The position numbers and the translations under genes are program-made. A DNA stretch of 64,000 nt from JAWQFO01 sp033436665 (GTDB lineage Bacteria; Pseudomonadota; Alphaproteobacteria; Rhodobacterales; Rhodobacteraceae), in NCBI RefSeq assembly GCF_033436665.1, contig NZ_JAWQFO010000001.1, forward strand, positions 744,001-808,000, given 5' to 3'. Below the pieces are notes generated by a model. The model was given only the letters and a program-made list of their open reading frames with translations. It searched no databases and was not told the origin of the DNA. Below, piece by piece: positions 1 to 10,717 of the stretch (position 1 is its first letter; each line of letters begins with the position of its first letter).

Positions 1-792
1 GGCTTCTGCCTGCATTCGAACACCTACGTCAGCCTGAACTCGAACAACTTCTTCGAGCCCGGAACGGTCGTGTCGATGCCGGATACCAACGACCTCGACC
101 TGCCGAACTCGGGCTTCGAGACCAACGAGGGCCTGCAGCTCGCCCTGCGCAACGGCGCCTACCACCTGCGTCTGCTCAAGGTGCTGCCGGAGATCATCAA
201 CAGCCTCTATGCGGGCAACCTCGACGTGCTCGAGAATTACAGCTCGAAATTCCAGCCGGTCGGTTTTACCGAAGCGGCTCCGACGACCCTGACCCCGAAG
301 TCCGGCAAACTGTCCGTCGCGGATTTCAACCAGGGCCCGACGTTCTACAAGGCCGATTGCTCCAAGGGAAAATCCTCCGTCACGATCGAGACCGGGACTT
401 ACGAGAACGTCGTTTTCGTGACCAATTGCACGATCAACTTCCAGAACGGCGTGGTACTCGAAGAAAGCATTTTCGCGACGACGAATACGGCCATCAAGTC
501 GGTCGTCGCATCGCACGTCCGGATGGGCGCCGACGACAATTGTGCTGCTGGCGGCGGCGCACTGATCATGACGCTCGGCGGTTTCGAGGCAGCCTCGTCG
601 CTTCAGGGCTACGGCGCGCAGATTCTCGCCGTCAAGGATATCCAGTTCGCCGCCAATGCGGACGGGATCGAGGGCGTGTCGTTCCAGTCGCTGGGCCGAA
701 TCGACGGCACCTCCAACATGAACATGGGCTTCTGCGAAGGTGAAGGCACCGAGGATTTCCTCAAGGCGCCCTACTTCCGCATGGTCGACTGA
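1..792 (+). CDS. Tad-domain (TadG-like) pilus-associated protein, 5' truncated
   Basis: The reading frame is open from base 1, so the gene begins upstream of the window; 263 C-terminal residues are visible. The fragment starts GFCLHSNTYVSLNSNN and continues through a Ser/Asn-rich exported-type region with several cysteines. This resembles the C-terminal part of the Tad-domain (TadE/TadG-like) proteins that Rhodobacteraceae carry in Flp/Tad pilus loci, where an N-terminal membrane anchor holds a periplasmic domain. The anchor lies outside the window, so the family call is inferred from the C-terminal part and from the TadE/VWA genes 1.8 kb downstream on the same strand. A GC hairpin with a T-run follows the stop codon. 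The exact role is not deducible. Confidence 0.6.
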   Translation, partial: GFCLHSNTYVSLNSNNFFEPGTVVSMPDTNDLDLPNSGFETNEGLQLALRNGAYHLRLLKVLPEIINSLYAGNLDVLENYSSKFQPVGFTEAAPTTLTPKSGKLSVADFNQGPTFYKADCSKGKSSVTIETGTYENVVFVTNCTINFQNGVVLEESIFATTNTAIKSVVASHVRMGADDNCAAGGGALIMTLGGFEAASSLQGYGAQILAVKDIQFAANADGIEGVSFQSLGRIDGTSNMNMGFCEGEGTEDFLKAPYFRMVD

Positions 793-821
793 CCTGTTCA
801 CATAGTCGGCGCACCTTGGCT

Positions 822-856
822 GGGCGGCGGAGCGATCCGCCGCCCGCGGCGTTTTT
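822..856 (+). terminator. Probable terminator after the Tad-like gene
   Basis: A 9-bp perfect stem, GGGCGGCGG/CCGCCGCCC, with a 6-nt loop is followed after 6 nt by TTTTT. It lies between the plus-strand Tad-like gene and the convergent dehydrogenase gene. The T-run exists only in the plus direction, so it should serve the Tad-like gene. Confidence 0.6.
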
Positions 857-2290
<1,434 letters not shown>

Positions 2291-2606
2291 TGTCTTCCTC
2301 CCTCTGGCCGTCCCTGCGCACTGAGTCGCACGAGGCCAGCCTAGGGGCAGCCCATCGCGATTGCCACAAAAGCGGGCAGATTGCGGATGCGCTTTCGTGA
2401 CACTCTCCACGCGGGATCACGCCATCCGCGGACAGTTCGGCGACGCGACCGGCCATCGGTGCGCGCTCCGGAACAGTGTCACCAAACTTTTGTTTTGGCC
2501 GCAAAAATCCGCGCGGACCGCCCGATTGCCGCCCTATTCTCCGGCCACTTCTGCACACGGCGCTATCACGCTGACTGCTTATCTAGAACTGATTCCGGTG
2601 AAGATT
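2291..2606. other. Divergent intergenic region, dehydrogenase / VWA-Tad cluster
   Basis: A 316-base region without a credible gene. It must carry both divergent promoters. Its left edge has the strong ribosome site of the dehydrogenase and its right edge a weak GGTGA before the VWA gene. Around 2480-2500 there is an AT-rich patch with a short imperfect CCAAA/TTTGG inverted repeat. I cannot assign convincing -35/-10 elements. Confidence 0.5.
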
Positions 2607-4112
2607 ATGTCGCTCTGTGCAGATCGCGCCCGCTCCGGCGCTCGAAAACGTAAACCACTCCCCCTCAGATTTTTTTTGCGCAGCGAGGATGGCGCCATGA
2701 CCATCTTCGCCCTGTTCATCATCCTGATGATGGTGCTTGTGGCCGGAATCGGCGTCGATCTCATGCACAACGAGATGGACCGGACCCGATTGCAGAACAC
2801 GATGGACCGTGCGGTTCTCGCCGCTGCCGATCTCGACCAGCAGCTCGACCCCAAAGCCGTGGTCGAGGACTATTTCGACAAGGCGGGCCTGCGCGAGTAC
2901 CTCACCAGCGTGGTGCCGGATGCAGGCCTCAACTACCGCTCGGTGACCGCGACGGCGCGGATGGACACCCGGACCCAGTTCATGCACCGCCTGGGGCTCG
3001 ACACCCTGCCGGTGCCGGCGGCCAGCGCGGCCGTCGAGCGCGTGCCCAACGTGGAAATCTCGCTCGTTCTCGATATCTCGGGCTCGATGCGTTACAATTC
3101 GCGCATGGACAACCTGCGTCCTGCCGCCAAGAATTTCGTCAAGATCGTTCTGGAAGGCAGCGCGATCGACCACACTTCGATCAACATCATTCCCTACGCC
3201 GGCCAGACCAACCCCGGCCCGTTCATGTTCAACCGGCTCGGCGGCGTGCGCTACGCGGCGATGGCGCTCGACGAGGACGATGGCGGCGTCGACGAGCAGT
3301 TCAATCACACCCAACTCCCGCCTTGGAAAAGCGCCGGTGACGGCAAGGACAAGGACGACACCAGGCGCTTCGTCTATCCCAACAACTCGAGCTGTTTCGA
3401 ACTGAATACCTCGGATTTCAACACGGCTACACTGCCCGCGGCCGGCACCTATGCGCAGGTTCCGCTGTTCATGAACTGGACCATCGCTTCAGCTGTCATG
3501 GACTGGGGCTGGTGCCCGCAGGACCGCTCATCGATCCGATATGCCTCGAACAAGGCCGGCAACCTCGACGATCTGATCACCACGATGCGCATGCATGACG
3601 GCACCGGCACGCATTACGCCATGAAATGGGCGCTGGCGCTGCTTAACCCTGCCTCGCAGCCGCATTTTGCCGCCATGGCCGACGCCGGCCTGATCCCGAA
3701 CGAGTTCCGCAACCGGCCCGCCGGATACCGCGATGACGAGACGGTCAAATACATCGTGCTGATGACCGACGGACAGATCACCGAACAGGTGCGCCCGAAA
3801 GACGAGATGCACATTCTCAATCCGACCGTCGAGCTCGATCAGAAATCCCGCAAGGACAAAGGTCACCGCGAACAGCTGACCAGCGCCTCGACCAACGTGT
3901 CGAGCTTCAAGAAGCAGTGCGATCTGGCAAAGGCGACGGACCGTCCCATCGTGGTCTACACGATCGCCTTCGAAGCGCCCGGCACGCCCGAGCAGCAGAT
4001 GCGCGACTGTGCCTCGACGCCGTCGCATTTCTTCACGGCGCAGGGCTCGCAGATCAACGAGGTCTTCTCCACCATCGCGCGCCAGATCAACCAGCTGAGG
4101 CTCACGCAATGA
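2607..4112 (+). CDS. TadG-like membrane-anchored von Willebrand A protein
   Basis: A 501-residue protein with an N-terminal TadE/TadG-type anchor (hydrophobic residues about 31-52, preceded by SEDGAM) and a large external domain. A von Willebrand A fold carries the metal-ion site DISGSM (residues 156-161) and a later LMTDG strand typical of VWA domains. Such proteins occur in Tad/Flp pilus loci and are thought to act at the membrane or periplasm in pilus assembly or adhesion. ATG at 2607 is chosen because it gives a short basic N-terminus before the anchor. The stop overlaps the next start as ATGA, so this is the first gene of a translationally coupled three-gene operon. No pilin, ATPase or secretin gene is nearby, so its partners must lie elsewhere. 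Confidence 0.8.
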   Translation: MSLCADRARSGARKRKPLPLRFFLRSEDGAMTIFALFIILMMVLVAGIGVDLMHNEMDRTRLQNTMDRAVLAAADLDQQLDPKAVVEDYFDKAGLREYLTSVVPDAGLNYRSVTATARMDTRTQFMHRLGLDTLPVPAASAAVERVPNVEISLVLDISGSMRYNSRMDNLRPAAKNFVKIVLEGSAIDHTSINIIPYAGQTNPGPFMFNRLGGVRYAAMALDEDDGGVDEQFNHTQLPPWKSAGDGKDKDDTRRFVYPNNSSCFELNTSDFNTATLPAAGTYAQVPLFMNWTIASAVMDWGWCPQDRSSIRYASNKAGNLDDLITTMRMHDGTGTHYAMKWALALLNPASQPHFAAMADAGLIPNEFRNRPAGYRDDETVKYIVLMTDGQITEQVRPKDEMHILNPTVELDQKSRKDKGHREQLTSASTNVSSFKKQCDLAKATDRPIVVYTIAFEAPGTPEQQMRDCASTPSHFFTAQGSQINEVFSTIARQINQLRLTQ

Positions 4113-4645
4113 TGCGGGCGGCGCGGCGCTTTGCGGCCCGTTTCCGCGACGACGAAAACGGCCAGATCCTCGTCGAGTTCGTTGTGATGGTCCCGCTGGT
4201 CTTCACGATTTTCATGACCTCGGTCGAGATGGGCGTCTATTCCTACCGACAGGTGTTTCTGGATCGCGGGCTCGATCTTGCGGTGCGCGACATCCGGCTG
4301 TCGACCGGCAACACGCCGAAGCACGACGAGATCAAGGCACGCATCTGCGAATATTCGGGGTTTCTCGCGGAATGCGAGCGCACGTTGCGGCTCGAAATGA
4401 CCCCGATGAACGTGCGCGGTTTTTCCGGTCTTGCCGATGATGCCGATTGCGTCGACATCTCGGCGGATCCGGAACCCCCGCGCAAGTTCGAGCCGGGCGC
4501 GGATCACCAGCTGATGCTGCTGCGCGCCTGCTACCGGTTCGATCCGGTGTTCCCGACGACCGGTCTGGGGCGTCACTACGGCAAGGACGGCGCTGGCAAG
4601 GCCACGATGATCGCGCTTGCCGCCTTCGTGCAGGAGCCGGAATGA
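4109..4645 (+). CDS. TadE-like pilus assembly protein
   Basis: A 178-residue protein with the TadE layout: a short cytosolic lead ending in DDENGQILVEF, one hydrophobic helix (about residues 20-42) and a periplasmic remainder. The Glu inside the hydrophobic start (LVEF) is the pseudopilin-like feature of TadE/TadF, which are processed by the TadV/CpaA prepilin peptidase. The start ATG overlaps the upstream stop (ATGA), and its own stop overlaps the next start in the same way, which implies coupled translation of all three genes. TadF is an alternative name; sequence alone does not separate them. Confidence 0.8.
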   Translation: MMRAARRFAARFRDDENGQILVEFVVMVPLVFTIFMTSVEMGVYSYRQVFLDRGLDLAVRDIRLSTGNTPKHDEIKARICEYSGFLAECERTLRLEMTPMNVRGFSGLADDADCVDISADPEPPRKFEPGADHQLMLLRACYRFDPVFPTTGLGRHYGKDGAGKATMIALAAFVQEPE

Positions 4646-5202
4646 TGGCCGTCGCTGCCTTTTTCGTACGCCCGCTGCGACGCTTTGCGCGGTCCCAGGA
4701 GGCGTCTATCGCCATCGAGACGGTGATTATCCTGCCCGCGCTCTTCGTTGCGTTCATGGTGATGTACTCGGCCTTCGATTCCTATCGACAGCACGCGATC
4801 AACCAGAAGGCCGCCTATACCATCGGAGACCTGATCTCGCGCCAGACCACGCCGATGGACCTGCAGTTCCTGCAGGGCGCGCGTTCGCTCTTCGACTACT
4901 TGACCCGGTCGGGATCGGAAAGCGCGTTGCGCGTGACATCGGTGCAGTGGAATGACACCGACAAGAAATACGAGCTGGACTGGTCCAAGGGCGTCGGCGC
5001 GGTTTCGAATGCGACCCAGGACGACGTGACACGATGGGCTGGCAGCCTGCCGAAACTTGCTCCGGACGAATACATCACCGTTGTCGAGACGCGCAGCGAG
5101 TACGACGCGCCGTTCCGCGTCGGGCTTCAGGATCACGACATGAGCAATTTCGTGTTCACCCGCCCCCGCTATGCGCCCTCGGTGCGCTGGGGTACCGAGT
5201 GA
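4642..5202 (+). CDS. TadE/TadF-like pilus assembly protein
   Basis: The third gene of the coupled cluster, 186 residues. The N-terminus is basic, followed by SQEASIAIETVIILPALF: the Glu within a hydrophobic helix (about residues 20-43) is the TadE/pseudopilin hallmark. The remainder is a predicted periplasmic domain. The start overlaps the preceding stop in ATGATGG (4642-4648); initiation at the second ATG (4645) is also possible. It ends 3 nt before the stop codon of a convergent membrane-protein gene, so no terminator separates them. Confidence 0.8.
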   Translation: MMAVAAFFVRPLRRFARSQEASIAIETVIILPALFVAFMVMYSAFDSYRQHAINQKAAYTIGDLISRQTTPMDLQFLQGARSLFDYLTRSGSESALRVTSVQWNDTDKKYELDWSKGVGAVSNATQDDVTRWAGSLPKLAPDEYITVVETRSEYDAPFRVGLQDHDMSNFVFTRPRYAPSVRWGTE

Positions 5203-5205
5203 GCC

Positions 5206-5691
5206 TCAGGCCCGGCGCCGCGCGATCAGCGAAGCGATGATCTCGGCCATGGCCCGGGTCTGACGCTGAGGCGCCAGCCCGCCGACGCCGATCCTGCCGC
5301 CGATGCGCCACCAGAGGCCCGGGTGCCAGGCGCGCGGCGCGCGCGCCGAGACCTTCAGCAGGAACCCGTTGGACGGCTTGAAGGCGAACAGGCCGCGGTC
5401 GACGGCCACCATGTCCTCGACCCGCGCAAGGGTCGTGCCCGCGCTGTCGCGCAACTCCGCCTGGGTGAGTTCCAGCGCGGTGGCGGTCGCGCGGCGCATC
5501 CTCTCGCCCATCCAGAGTGCACCGCCGCCGATAACCAGCAGGAAGATCTGCCAGCCGAAGGTCGGCGGTTGCGAGAAGGCGATGTAGATCAGCATCGCGC
5601 CCAGCAGCATCAGCGCTCCGATGCCGATCACGCGCCGCGCCGGGGCGGCTTCGACCCGCGCAAGTATTTCGGTGTCTTCCGGTTGCGTCAT
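5206..5691 (-). CDS. Small membrane protein of unknown function
   Basis: 161 residues with two adjacent hydrophobic helices (about 22-40 and 47-62) near the N-terminus, then a basic, Arg/Trp-containing domain of about 100 residues that would lie in the cytoplasm. I do not recognise a named family. The two-helix-plus-domain shape recalls small PH-like membrane proteins, but that is only an impression. It starts MTQPEDTE at 5691 and is convergent with the TadE cluster. It may share transcription with the upstream DUF2235 gene, whose stop is about 80 nt before its start. Confidence 0.6.
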   Translation of the reverse strand: MTQPEDTEILARVEAAPARRVIGIGALMLLGAMLIYIAFSQPPTFGWQIFLLVIGGGALWMGERMRRATATALELTQAELRDSAGTTLARVEDMVAVDRGLFAFKPSNGFLLKVSARAPRAWHPGLWWRIGGRIGVGGLAPQRQTRAMAEIIASLIARRRA

Positions 5692-5770
5692 CCGCGGCCC
5701 CCTGCCCTCGTCGCGGCCTCCTAACCACTTGCGCGGCGGCGCGGCAAGGCCATTCGGAGCCTCTGGTGCG

Positions 5771-6967
5771 TCAGGCGCGCCGCCGGTCGGGTTCGTCCGC
5801 GCCGGTGATTTCCTCGACGACTTCGCTGATGATGTCCTCGATCAGTTCGGCGAGGCTTCCCGGCCGGTAGCCTTCGTCGCGGTATTCGCGGATCCGCTGC
5901 CGCGCCGTGGGATGCACCGCATCGCGCCCCGTCGGGCCTTTGCGCCAGGCCATGAGTTGCGGGGCGACCTTGTAGAACCAGCCGGAGTTGTCAATCTCGT
6001 CGGCCTCGAGCAACGGGTCGGGATCGACGTCCGGAATCCTGGCGCCCGGCGCCAGCTTCAGTCCTTGCCGCTCCGCGCCCTCCCAGACCCATTGCAGCGG
6101 GATCGCCGACAGCGCGAAGGCCTGTGCCGATCCGCCGACGATGCTGTGCGTGCCGACGAACCAGGCCTGCTGGTAGGGCCGGTCGGGGCTCGTGTCACCC
6201 TTGTTGAGGCCCGGATCGTCGCCCTTGCGGTCGAGGTTGTTCCACAGGCTCGGCTCGTAGAATCGCCGGCGCTCGTCCAATGCCACCGCGTGGCGGGCGG
6301 AGCCTACGAGGCTGCTGAGATCCGTGTCGTGAAACTTGTAGCGGCTGTTCCAGAACGAAGCCGCGGCCCCCAGTACGCTGGTCGGGATGCCAAGCGCCCC
6401 GACCGTGTCCCAGATGCCCATATAGGCGATGTCGATCAGCACCGAGTCGTCGCCGCGCATCTCGAGATCCTTTTGCGAGGTCGCCACCTTCGGCGAGAAC
6501 CTGCGCCGCGCCTTCCAGATCTCCGGCGCATCGGGCTTGTTCTCGGGTCCGCGCGCCCGGTAGAGCTTGAAGACCTCGTCGATCCGGTCTTCGGTCGGGT
6601 TTTCGAGGATGCCGCCCTTGCGGATCAGCCCGCCGAGCGAGCGCGCCGTGTAGGCCCCGCGCGAGAAGCCGAAGATCATCACCCTGTCGCCCGGCTCGTA
6701 GTCCTCGCAGAGCGCGCGGTAGGCTTCCTTGATGTTGCGGTTCAGACCCCAGCCGAAGGCGCCGCCGCCGAACTTCTGCGCCTGGCGTCCGATGAAGGTG
6801 CGCATCCGCCCGCTGCCCGCCGCCACGCCAACACCGGGAAAGTAGCGCACCACCTGATCAGGACTGTCCTCGACATGGCACGCCTCGAACAGGCGATAGA
6901 CATGGGTGTCCCGCTCCATGTCCGGACTGTTCCAGGTGCCGTCGCAAAGGATCGCGATGGTTTTCAT
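5771..6967 (-). CDS. DUF2235 alpha/beta-hydrolase (Tle1-type phospholipase-like)
   Basis: A 398-residue protein of the DUF2235 family, an alpha/beta-hydrolase fold that includes the Tle1 phospholipase effectors of type VI secretion. The N-terminus KTIAILCDGTWN carries the family DGTW strand. The nucleophile elbow GFSRGAYTAR places the Ser at residue 102. A downstream WDTVGALG supplies the likely Asp and a later THSIVGG a candidate His. Substrate is unknown; no VgrG, PAAR, immunity or other type VI gene is adjacent, so it may be a housekeeping lipase-like enzyme. A strong GGAGGT precedes ATG at 6967, with a good sigma70-like promoter upstream. A second, divergent DUF2235 gene lies at 40540-41637. 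Confidence 0.85.
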   Translation of the reverse strand: MKTIAILCDGTWNSPDMERDTHVYRLFEACHVEDSPDQVVRYFPGVGVAAGSGRMRTFIGRQAQKFGGGAFGWGLNRNIKEAYRALCEDYEPGDRVMIFGFSRGAYTARSLGGLIRKGGILENPTEDRIDEVFKLYRARGPENKPDAPEIWKARRRFSPKVATSQKDLEMRGDDSVLIDIAYMGIWDTVGALGIPTSVLGAAASFWNSRYKFHDTDLSSLVGSARHAVALDERRRFYEPSLWNNLDRKGDDPGLNKGDTSPDRPYQQAWFVGTHSIVGGSAQAFALSAIPLQWVWEGAERQGLKLAPGARIPDVDPDPLLEADEIDNSGWFYKVAPQLMAWRKGPTGRDAVHPTARQRIREYRDEGYRPGSLAELIEDIISEVVEEITGADEPDRRRA

Positions 6968-7009
6968 GACAATACCTCCAAATCAAAAACAATTTCTCGA
7001 AATGAGAGT

Positions 7010-7038
7010 ATCATACAACTTCGCCGGGATACGCCCAA
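7010..7038 (-). promoter_or_regulatory. Sigma70-type promoter for the DUF2235 gene
   Basis: On the minus strand TTGGGC (7038-7033) is followed after exactly 17 bases by TATGAT (7015-7010), in an AT-rich leader 43 nt before the start codon. Seen by eye only; no transcription start is known. Confidence 0.5.
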
Positions 7039-7066
7039 GCGCAAATGCACAAGCCGCCGACCGGCG

Positions 7067-8554
7067 TCAGGTCTTGCGGCGGCCCTCGGTGTGCTTGCGC
7101 AGCTTCGAGGGGCCGGCTTTCTTGCGCGCCTTGTAGGGGTTCGCGTCGCCCTGCCCGCGCATCCACAGCCGGATCGGCGTGCCCGGCATGTCGAAGTCGA
7201 GCCGCAAACCGTTCACGAGGTAGCGCGTGTAGCTGTCCGGCACCTTGTCGGGATGCGAACACATCACCACGAACCCCGGCGGGCGCGTCTTGGCCTGGGT
7301 CATGTAGCGCAGCTTGATGCGCTTGCCCTGAGGCGCAGGCGGCGGGTGCTGCTCGAGCATGCCGGTCAGCCATCGGTTAAGCTGCGCGGTGCTCACGCGG
7401 CGGTTCCAGACGTCGTAGGCCTGCATGATCGCGGCGTGCAGCCGGTCGAGCCCGCGCCCGGTCTTGGCCGAGACCGTGACCAGCGGGGCGCCCTTGAGTT
7501 GCGGCAACAGGCGCTCGAAGGCTTCCTTGAGCGCATGCAGCTTGCCCTGCCGGTCCTCCTCGACGTCCCACTTGTTTACGGCGACGACGACCGCGCGACC
7601 TTCGCGTTCGGCGAGGTCGGCAATGCGCAGGTCCTGCTGTTCGAAGGGAATCGCCGCGTCGAGCAGCACGACCACCACTTCGGCGAATTTCACCGCGCGC
7701 AGGCCATCGCTCACCGACAGTTTCTCTAGCTTTTCCTGAACCTTGGCCTTCTTGCGCATCCCGGCGGTGTCGAAGATGCGCATCGGCACGCCAACGCCGT
7801 CCGCCCCGGCCCATTCCGTGCGCAGCGAGATCGCGTCGCGGGTGATGCCGGCCTCGGGGCCGGTCAGCAGACGATCCTCGCCGATGATCCGGTTGATCAG
7901 CGTCGATTTGCCTGCGTTGGGCCGCCCGACGACGGCGACCTGCAACGGTTTGGCGCGGGTCGGCACCGGGACCGCATCCTCCATGTCCCCGGCGTCCTCG
8001 TCGAGCGTCACGTCCGTTTCCGGCGCGTCCTGGTCCGCCTGCGCCGCCGCCTCCTGGAAGGCGTCGACCACCGGCATCAGCTCGGCATAAAGGTCCATCA
8101 TCCCCTCGCCATGCTCGGCCGACAGCCGGATCGGCTCGCCCAGCCCCAGCGAGTAGGCCTCAAGCAGCCCGGCGTCCGCCGCCGCCCCCTCGGCCTTGTT
8201 GGCGGCGAGGATGACGCGGGCCGAGCGCTTGCGCAGGATCTCGGCAAAGACGAGGTCGGTCGCCGTCACGCCGGCGCGGGCGTCGATCAGAAAGAGGCAG
8301 ATATCGGCCATGTCGACGGCGCGTTCGGTCAGCCGGCGCATCCGGCCCTGCAGGCTGTCGTCGGTGACATCCTCGAGCCCCGCCGTGTCGATCACGGTAA
8401 AGCGCAGGTCCGCGAGCCGCGCCTCGCCCTCGCGCAGGTCGCGCGTGACGCCGGGCTGGTCGTCGACCAGTGCCAGCCGCTTGCCCACCAGCCGGTTGAA
8501 CAGCGTGGACTTGCCGACGTTGGGACGCCCCACGATGGCGAGGGTGAAGGACAT
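7067..8554 (-). CDS. der: Ribosome-assembly GTPase Der (EngA)
   Basis: Der is an essential double GTPase that helps mature the 50S ribosomal subunit. The 495-residue protein has the diagnostic tandem GTP-binding domains: a first P-loop GRPNVGKS (residues 9-16) with DTAG, and a second GRPNAGKS near residue 210 with DTAG and NKWD. A C-terminal KH-like domain follows and ends in a basic tail. The G4 motif of the first domain reads NKAE rather than NKxD. An acidic linker of about 45 residues joins the two domains. ATG at 8554 is preferred over an upstream frame because it begins MSFTLAIVGRPN like other family members. It is the last gene of the TPR-bamB-der block, an order also found in gammaproteobacteria. 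Confidence 0.96.
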   Translation of the reverse strand: MSFTLAIVGRPNVGKSTLFNRLVGKRLALVDDQPGVTRDLREGEARLADLRFTVIDTAGLEDVTDDSLQGRMRRLTERAVDMADICLFLIDARAGVTATDLVFAEILRKRSARVILAANKAEGAAADAGLLEAYSLGLGEPIRLSAEHGEGMMDLYAELMPVVDAFQEAAAQADQDAPETDVTLDEDAGDMEDAVPVPTRAKPLQVAVVGRPNAGKSTLINRIIGEDRLLTGPEAGITRDAISLRTEWAGADGVGVPMRIFDTAGMRKKAKVQEKLEKLSVSDGLRAVKFAEVVVVLLDAAIPFEQQDLRIADLAEREGRAVVVAVNKWDVEEDRQGKLHALKEAFERLLPQLKGAPLVTVSAKTGRGLDRLHAAIMQAYDVWNRRVSTAQLNRWLTGMLEQHPPPAPQGKRIKLRYMTQAKTRPPGFVVMCSHPDKVPDSYTRYLVNGLRLDFDMPGTPIRLWMRGQGDANPYKARKKAGPSKLRKHTEGRRKT

Positions 8555-8620
8555 GAAAGCGGGCTCCGGGCCAGAGGTCAGGGAGTGCGTGTAACGCAAC
8601 TTCCCCGCGACGGAAAGCCC

Positions 8621-9985
8621 TCAGCGATAGGCCAGCAGTTGGCCCGAGGCCGAGACGACGTAAAGCGTGCCGCCGGCAACGACGGGCGCCGTGGTCGCGC
8701 CGCCCGGCACCTCGACGGCGCCGACCTGCCGGCCATCGCGCGGATCGAAAAAGCGCAACACCCCGTCGTTACCGGACACGACGATGCGGTTCCCGGCCAG
8801 GATCGGACCGTAGTGGGCGTAGACCTCGAAGCGCTTGCGCGGACGTTCGCGGGTGAAATTGGGCAGTTCCACGCCCCAGACCCGGCTGCCGTCACTGGCG
8901 TTGAGCCGCAAAAGCTCGTTGATGTCGGAGATCACGAAGAGGCTGTCGCCGGCCGGGAAAACAGGGCCGACCGCGCCTTCGCGTGCGGTCCAGATCCGTT
9001 CACCCGAGCCGAGGTTGAGCGCCACGATGCGGCCCGACTGGTTGCCGACATAGACACGGTTGCCGACGATCACCGGCGAGCCGGTCACGTCGCCGACCTC
9101 GCCCGAAGCCCTGCCAAAACGTTCGCCCAGCACGGCGGCATCCCAGCGCGGCAGCCCGCCACGCCGGAAGACGGCCTGCACGTCGCCCGAACCGAAGCCG
9201 AAGATCGCGAGATCACCTCCGATGGCGGGCGCCGGAGCGCCGAGCACGTTGTCGATATCGTTGACCGATCCGATCTGCCACTCGACCCTTCCGTCCGCGG
9301 TGCGCACCGCCCAGCCGGTGTCATCCCCGGCGGTCAGATAGACAAGGTCGCCGAAAACGGTCGGCGTTCCCGATCCGCTGGCGTCGAGCTTCTGGCGCCA
9401 GCGTTCGCCGCCCGTCGTGGCATCGAGCGCCACCAGCACCCCGTATCCCTGGCTGACGTAAAGCGTGCCGTTGTTGACCGCGAGACCGCCGCCGGTGGCA
9501 AAGCCCGCGCGCTCACCCGCGGGCCGGATGTCACGGGTCCAGAGGGTTTGCCCGGAAGTTGAGGTCGCTGTGACGATGGTGCCGGCATCGAGCGTGAAGA
9601 TGCGCCCGCCCTCGACCACCGGATCGGCGGTGATGCGCTGGCGCCGGCTGTCGCCGTCACCGATATCGGCCGACCAGATCAGGCGCGGCGTCGCGGACAG
9701 CGCCGCATGTGAAACTCGGTAGGTTGGCGTCCCCGTGGCCTGGGGCCAGCTTGCATTGACCCGGGACCCGGGCAGCGAGATCGGACGGCTGAAGTTCTGG
9801 CGGCTGGCGGCGGTTTCCTCGGCGAACGGATCGGGTTCCTGCAGCACCGAGCGGATGTCCTCGCGCTTGCCCGGCAGGATCACGTCCGGCTCGGTGCATG
9901 CCGTAAGCAGCACGGCCGCAGCCAGCCCGGCAAGGCCGAGAAACTTCTGCGCACCGCCCGCGGTGTTCTCGGAAACTGCAATCAT
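8621..9985 (-). CDS. bamB: Outer-membrane assembly lipoprotein BamB-like, PQQ repeats
   Basis: A 454-residue lipoprotein: a hydrophobic signal ends in the lipobox LTAC (lipidated Cys30), followed by a beta-propeller built of PQQ-type repeats (recurring blocks such as ALDATTGGERW and ALNLGSGERIW). This is the architecture of BamB, the accessory protein of the BAM complex that inserts beta-barrel proteins into the outer membrane. Its place between a YfgM-like TPR gene and der repeats the conserved yfgM-bamB-der order and supports the call over a generic PQQ enzyme; no dehydrogenase active site is evident. ATG at 9985 is chosen; a TTG at 10006 is possible. Confidence 0.85.
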   Translation of the reverse strand: MIAVSENTAGGAQKFLGLAGLAAAVLLTACTEPDVILPGKREDIRSVLQEPDPFAEETAASRQNFSRPISLPGSRVNASWPQATGTPTYRVSHAALSATPRLIWSADIGDGDSRRQRITADPVVEGGRIFTLDAGTIVTATSTSGQTLWTRDIRPAGERAGFATGGGLAVNNGTLYVSQGYGVLVALDATTGGERWRQKLDASGSGTPTVFGDLVYLTAGDDTGWAVRTADGRVEWQIGSVNDIDNVLGAPAPAIGGDLAIFGFGSGDVQAVFRRGGLPRWDAAVLGERFGRASGEVGDVTGSPVIVGNRVYVGNQSGRIVALNLGSGERIWTAREGAVGPVFPAGDSLFVISDINELLRLNASDGSRVWGVELPNFTRERPRKRFEVYAHYGPILAGNRIVVSGNDGVLRFFDPRDGRQVGAVEVPGGATTAPVVAGGTLYVVSASGQLLAYR

Positions 9986-10039
9986 GGCCCTGCTCGCTCT
10001 GTCCAAATCGTTAGGGTCGCCCCGGCCAAGGCCCGCGCA

Positions 10040-10717
10040 TCACTCGGCCGGTTCAGACACGCCGTTCAGTTCGGGTGTTCCGCCCAGCGCAACAATCACC
10101 TGCAACGCTCTTTGTTGCAAGTCTCCGAACAGTTCCGCGTCCTGCAGGATCGCATTGTAACGGTCCAGCGCCGCTTCGGTATTTCCCTCGCGGATATCGA
10201 GCAGGGCAAGTTGCTCGTTGGCAAGCAGGCGCAGCGGAGAGCCAGGCTGCGCAAGGGCCTCGAAACGCTGGCGCAATTCCTCGGGCGGCAGGGTATCTGT
10301 CTGGATGACCACCGCCTTGAAGGCAGCGATCTGGCGATAGATCTCGGGCACGTCGCCGTCTGTCGCCACGCTGTCGAGTTCGGCGACCGCCTGACCGGTT
10401 TCCTCGGCCTCGGCGCTGCTGCCGGCGGTCAGCAAAGCAAGGACGGCCCGTGCTTCGGGGGTCTCTGCCGGCGTCTCGCCCAGAGCCTGCGCCCGCAGCC
10501 CGGCATCCTCCTCGCCCATCGCGGCCAGGATATCGTCGCCTAGCGTCTCGGCGGCGGCACGATTCTGGGCTTTGCGATATTCGTTCCACGCCGCACCGCC
10601 CACGATCAGCACGATGACAAGCACCGCGATCCAGCCATAGCGCCGGATCAGCGCGAAAAGCCGGTCTCGGCGGACCTCTTCGTTGACCTCGTCGATGAAA
10701 CTGTCGGAATTGCTCAT
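10040..10717 (-). CDS. YfgM-like TPR membrane protein
   Basis: 225 residues: a charged cytosolic N-terminus (about residues 1-25), one transmembrane helix (about 27-46) and a periplasmic part rich in TPR-type helices. This fits the YfgM/TPR_21 family, inner-membrane proteins linked to the Sec translocon and periplasmic chaperones. It is the first gene of a minus-strand block with bamB and der; about 54 nt separate it from bamB. ATG at 10717 is preceded by GGCAGGGCAG and begins MSNSDSFIDEVNEEVRRDRL, matching the usual start of this family. It diverges from the RND efflux operon. Confidence 0.85.
   Translation of the reverse strand: MSNSDSFIDEVNEEVRRDRLFALIRRYGWIAVLVIVLIVGGAAWNEYRKAQNRAAAETLGDDILAAMGEEDAGLRAQALGETPAETPEARAVLALLTAGSSAEAEETGQAVAELDSVATDGDVPEIYRQIAAFKAVVIQTDTLPPEELRQRFEALAQPGSPLRLLANEQLALLDIREGNTEAALDRYNAILQDAELFGDLQQRALQVIVALGGTPELNGVSEPAE

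Noticed and set aside
5621..7729. A 702-codon plus-strand frame over the DUF2235 gene and the end of der
   Set aside because: It reads antisense to two well-supported genes, and its product is Arg/Ala/Val-rich with no domain.
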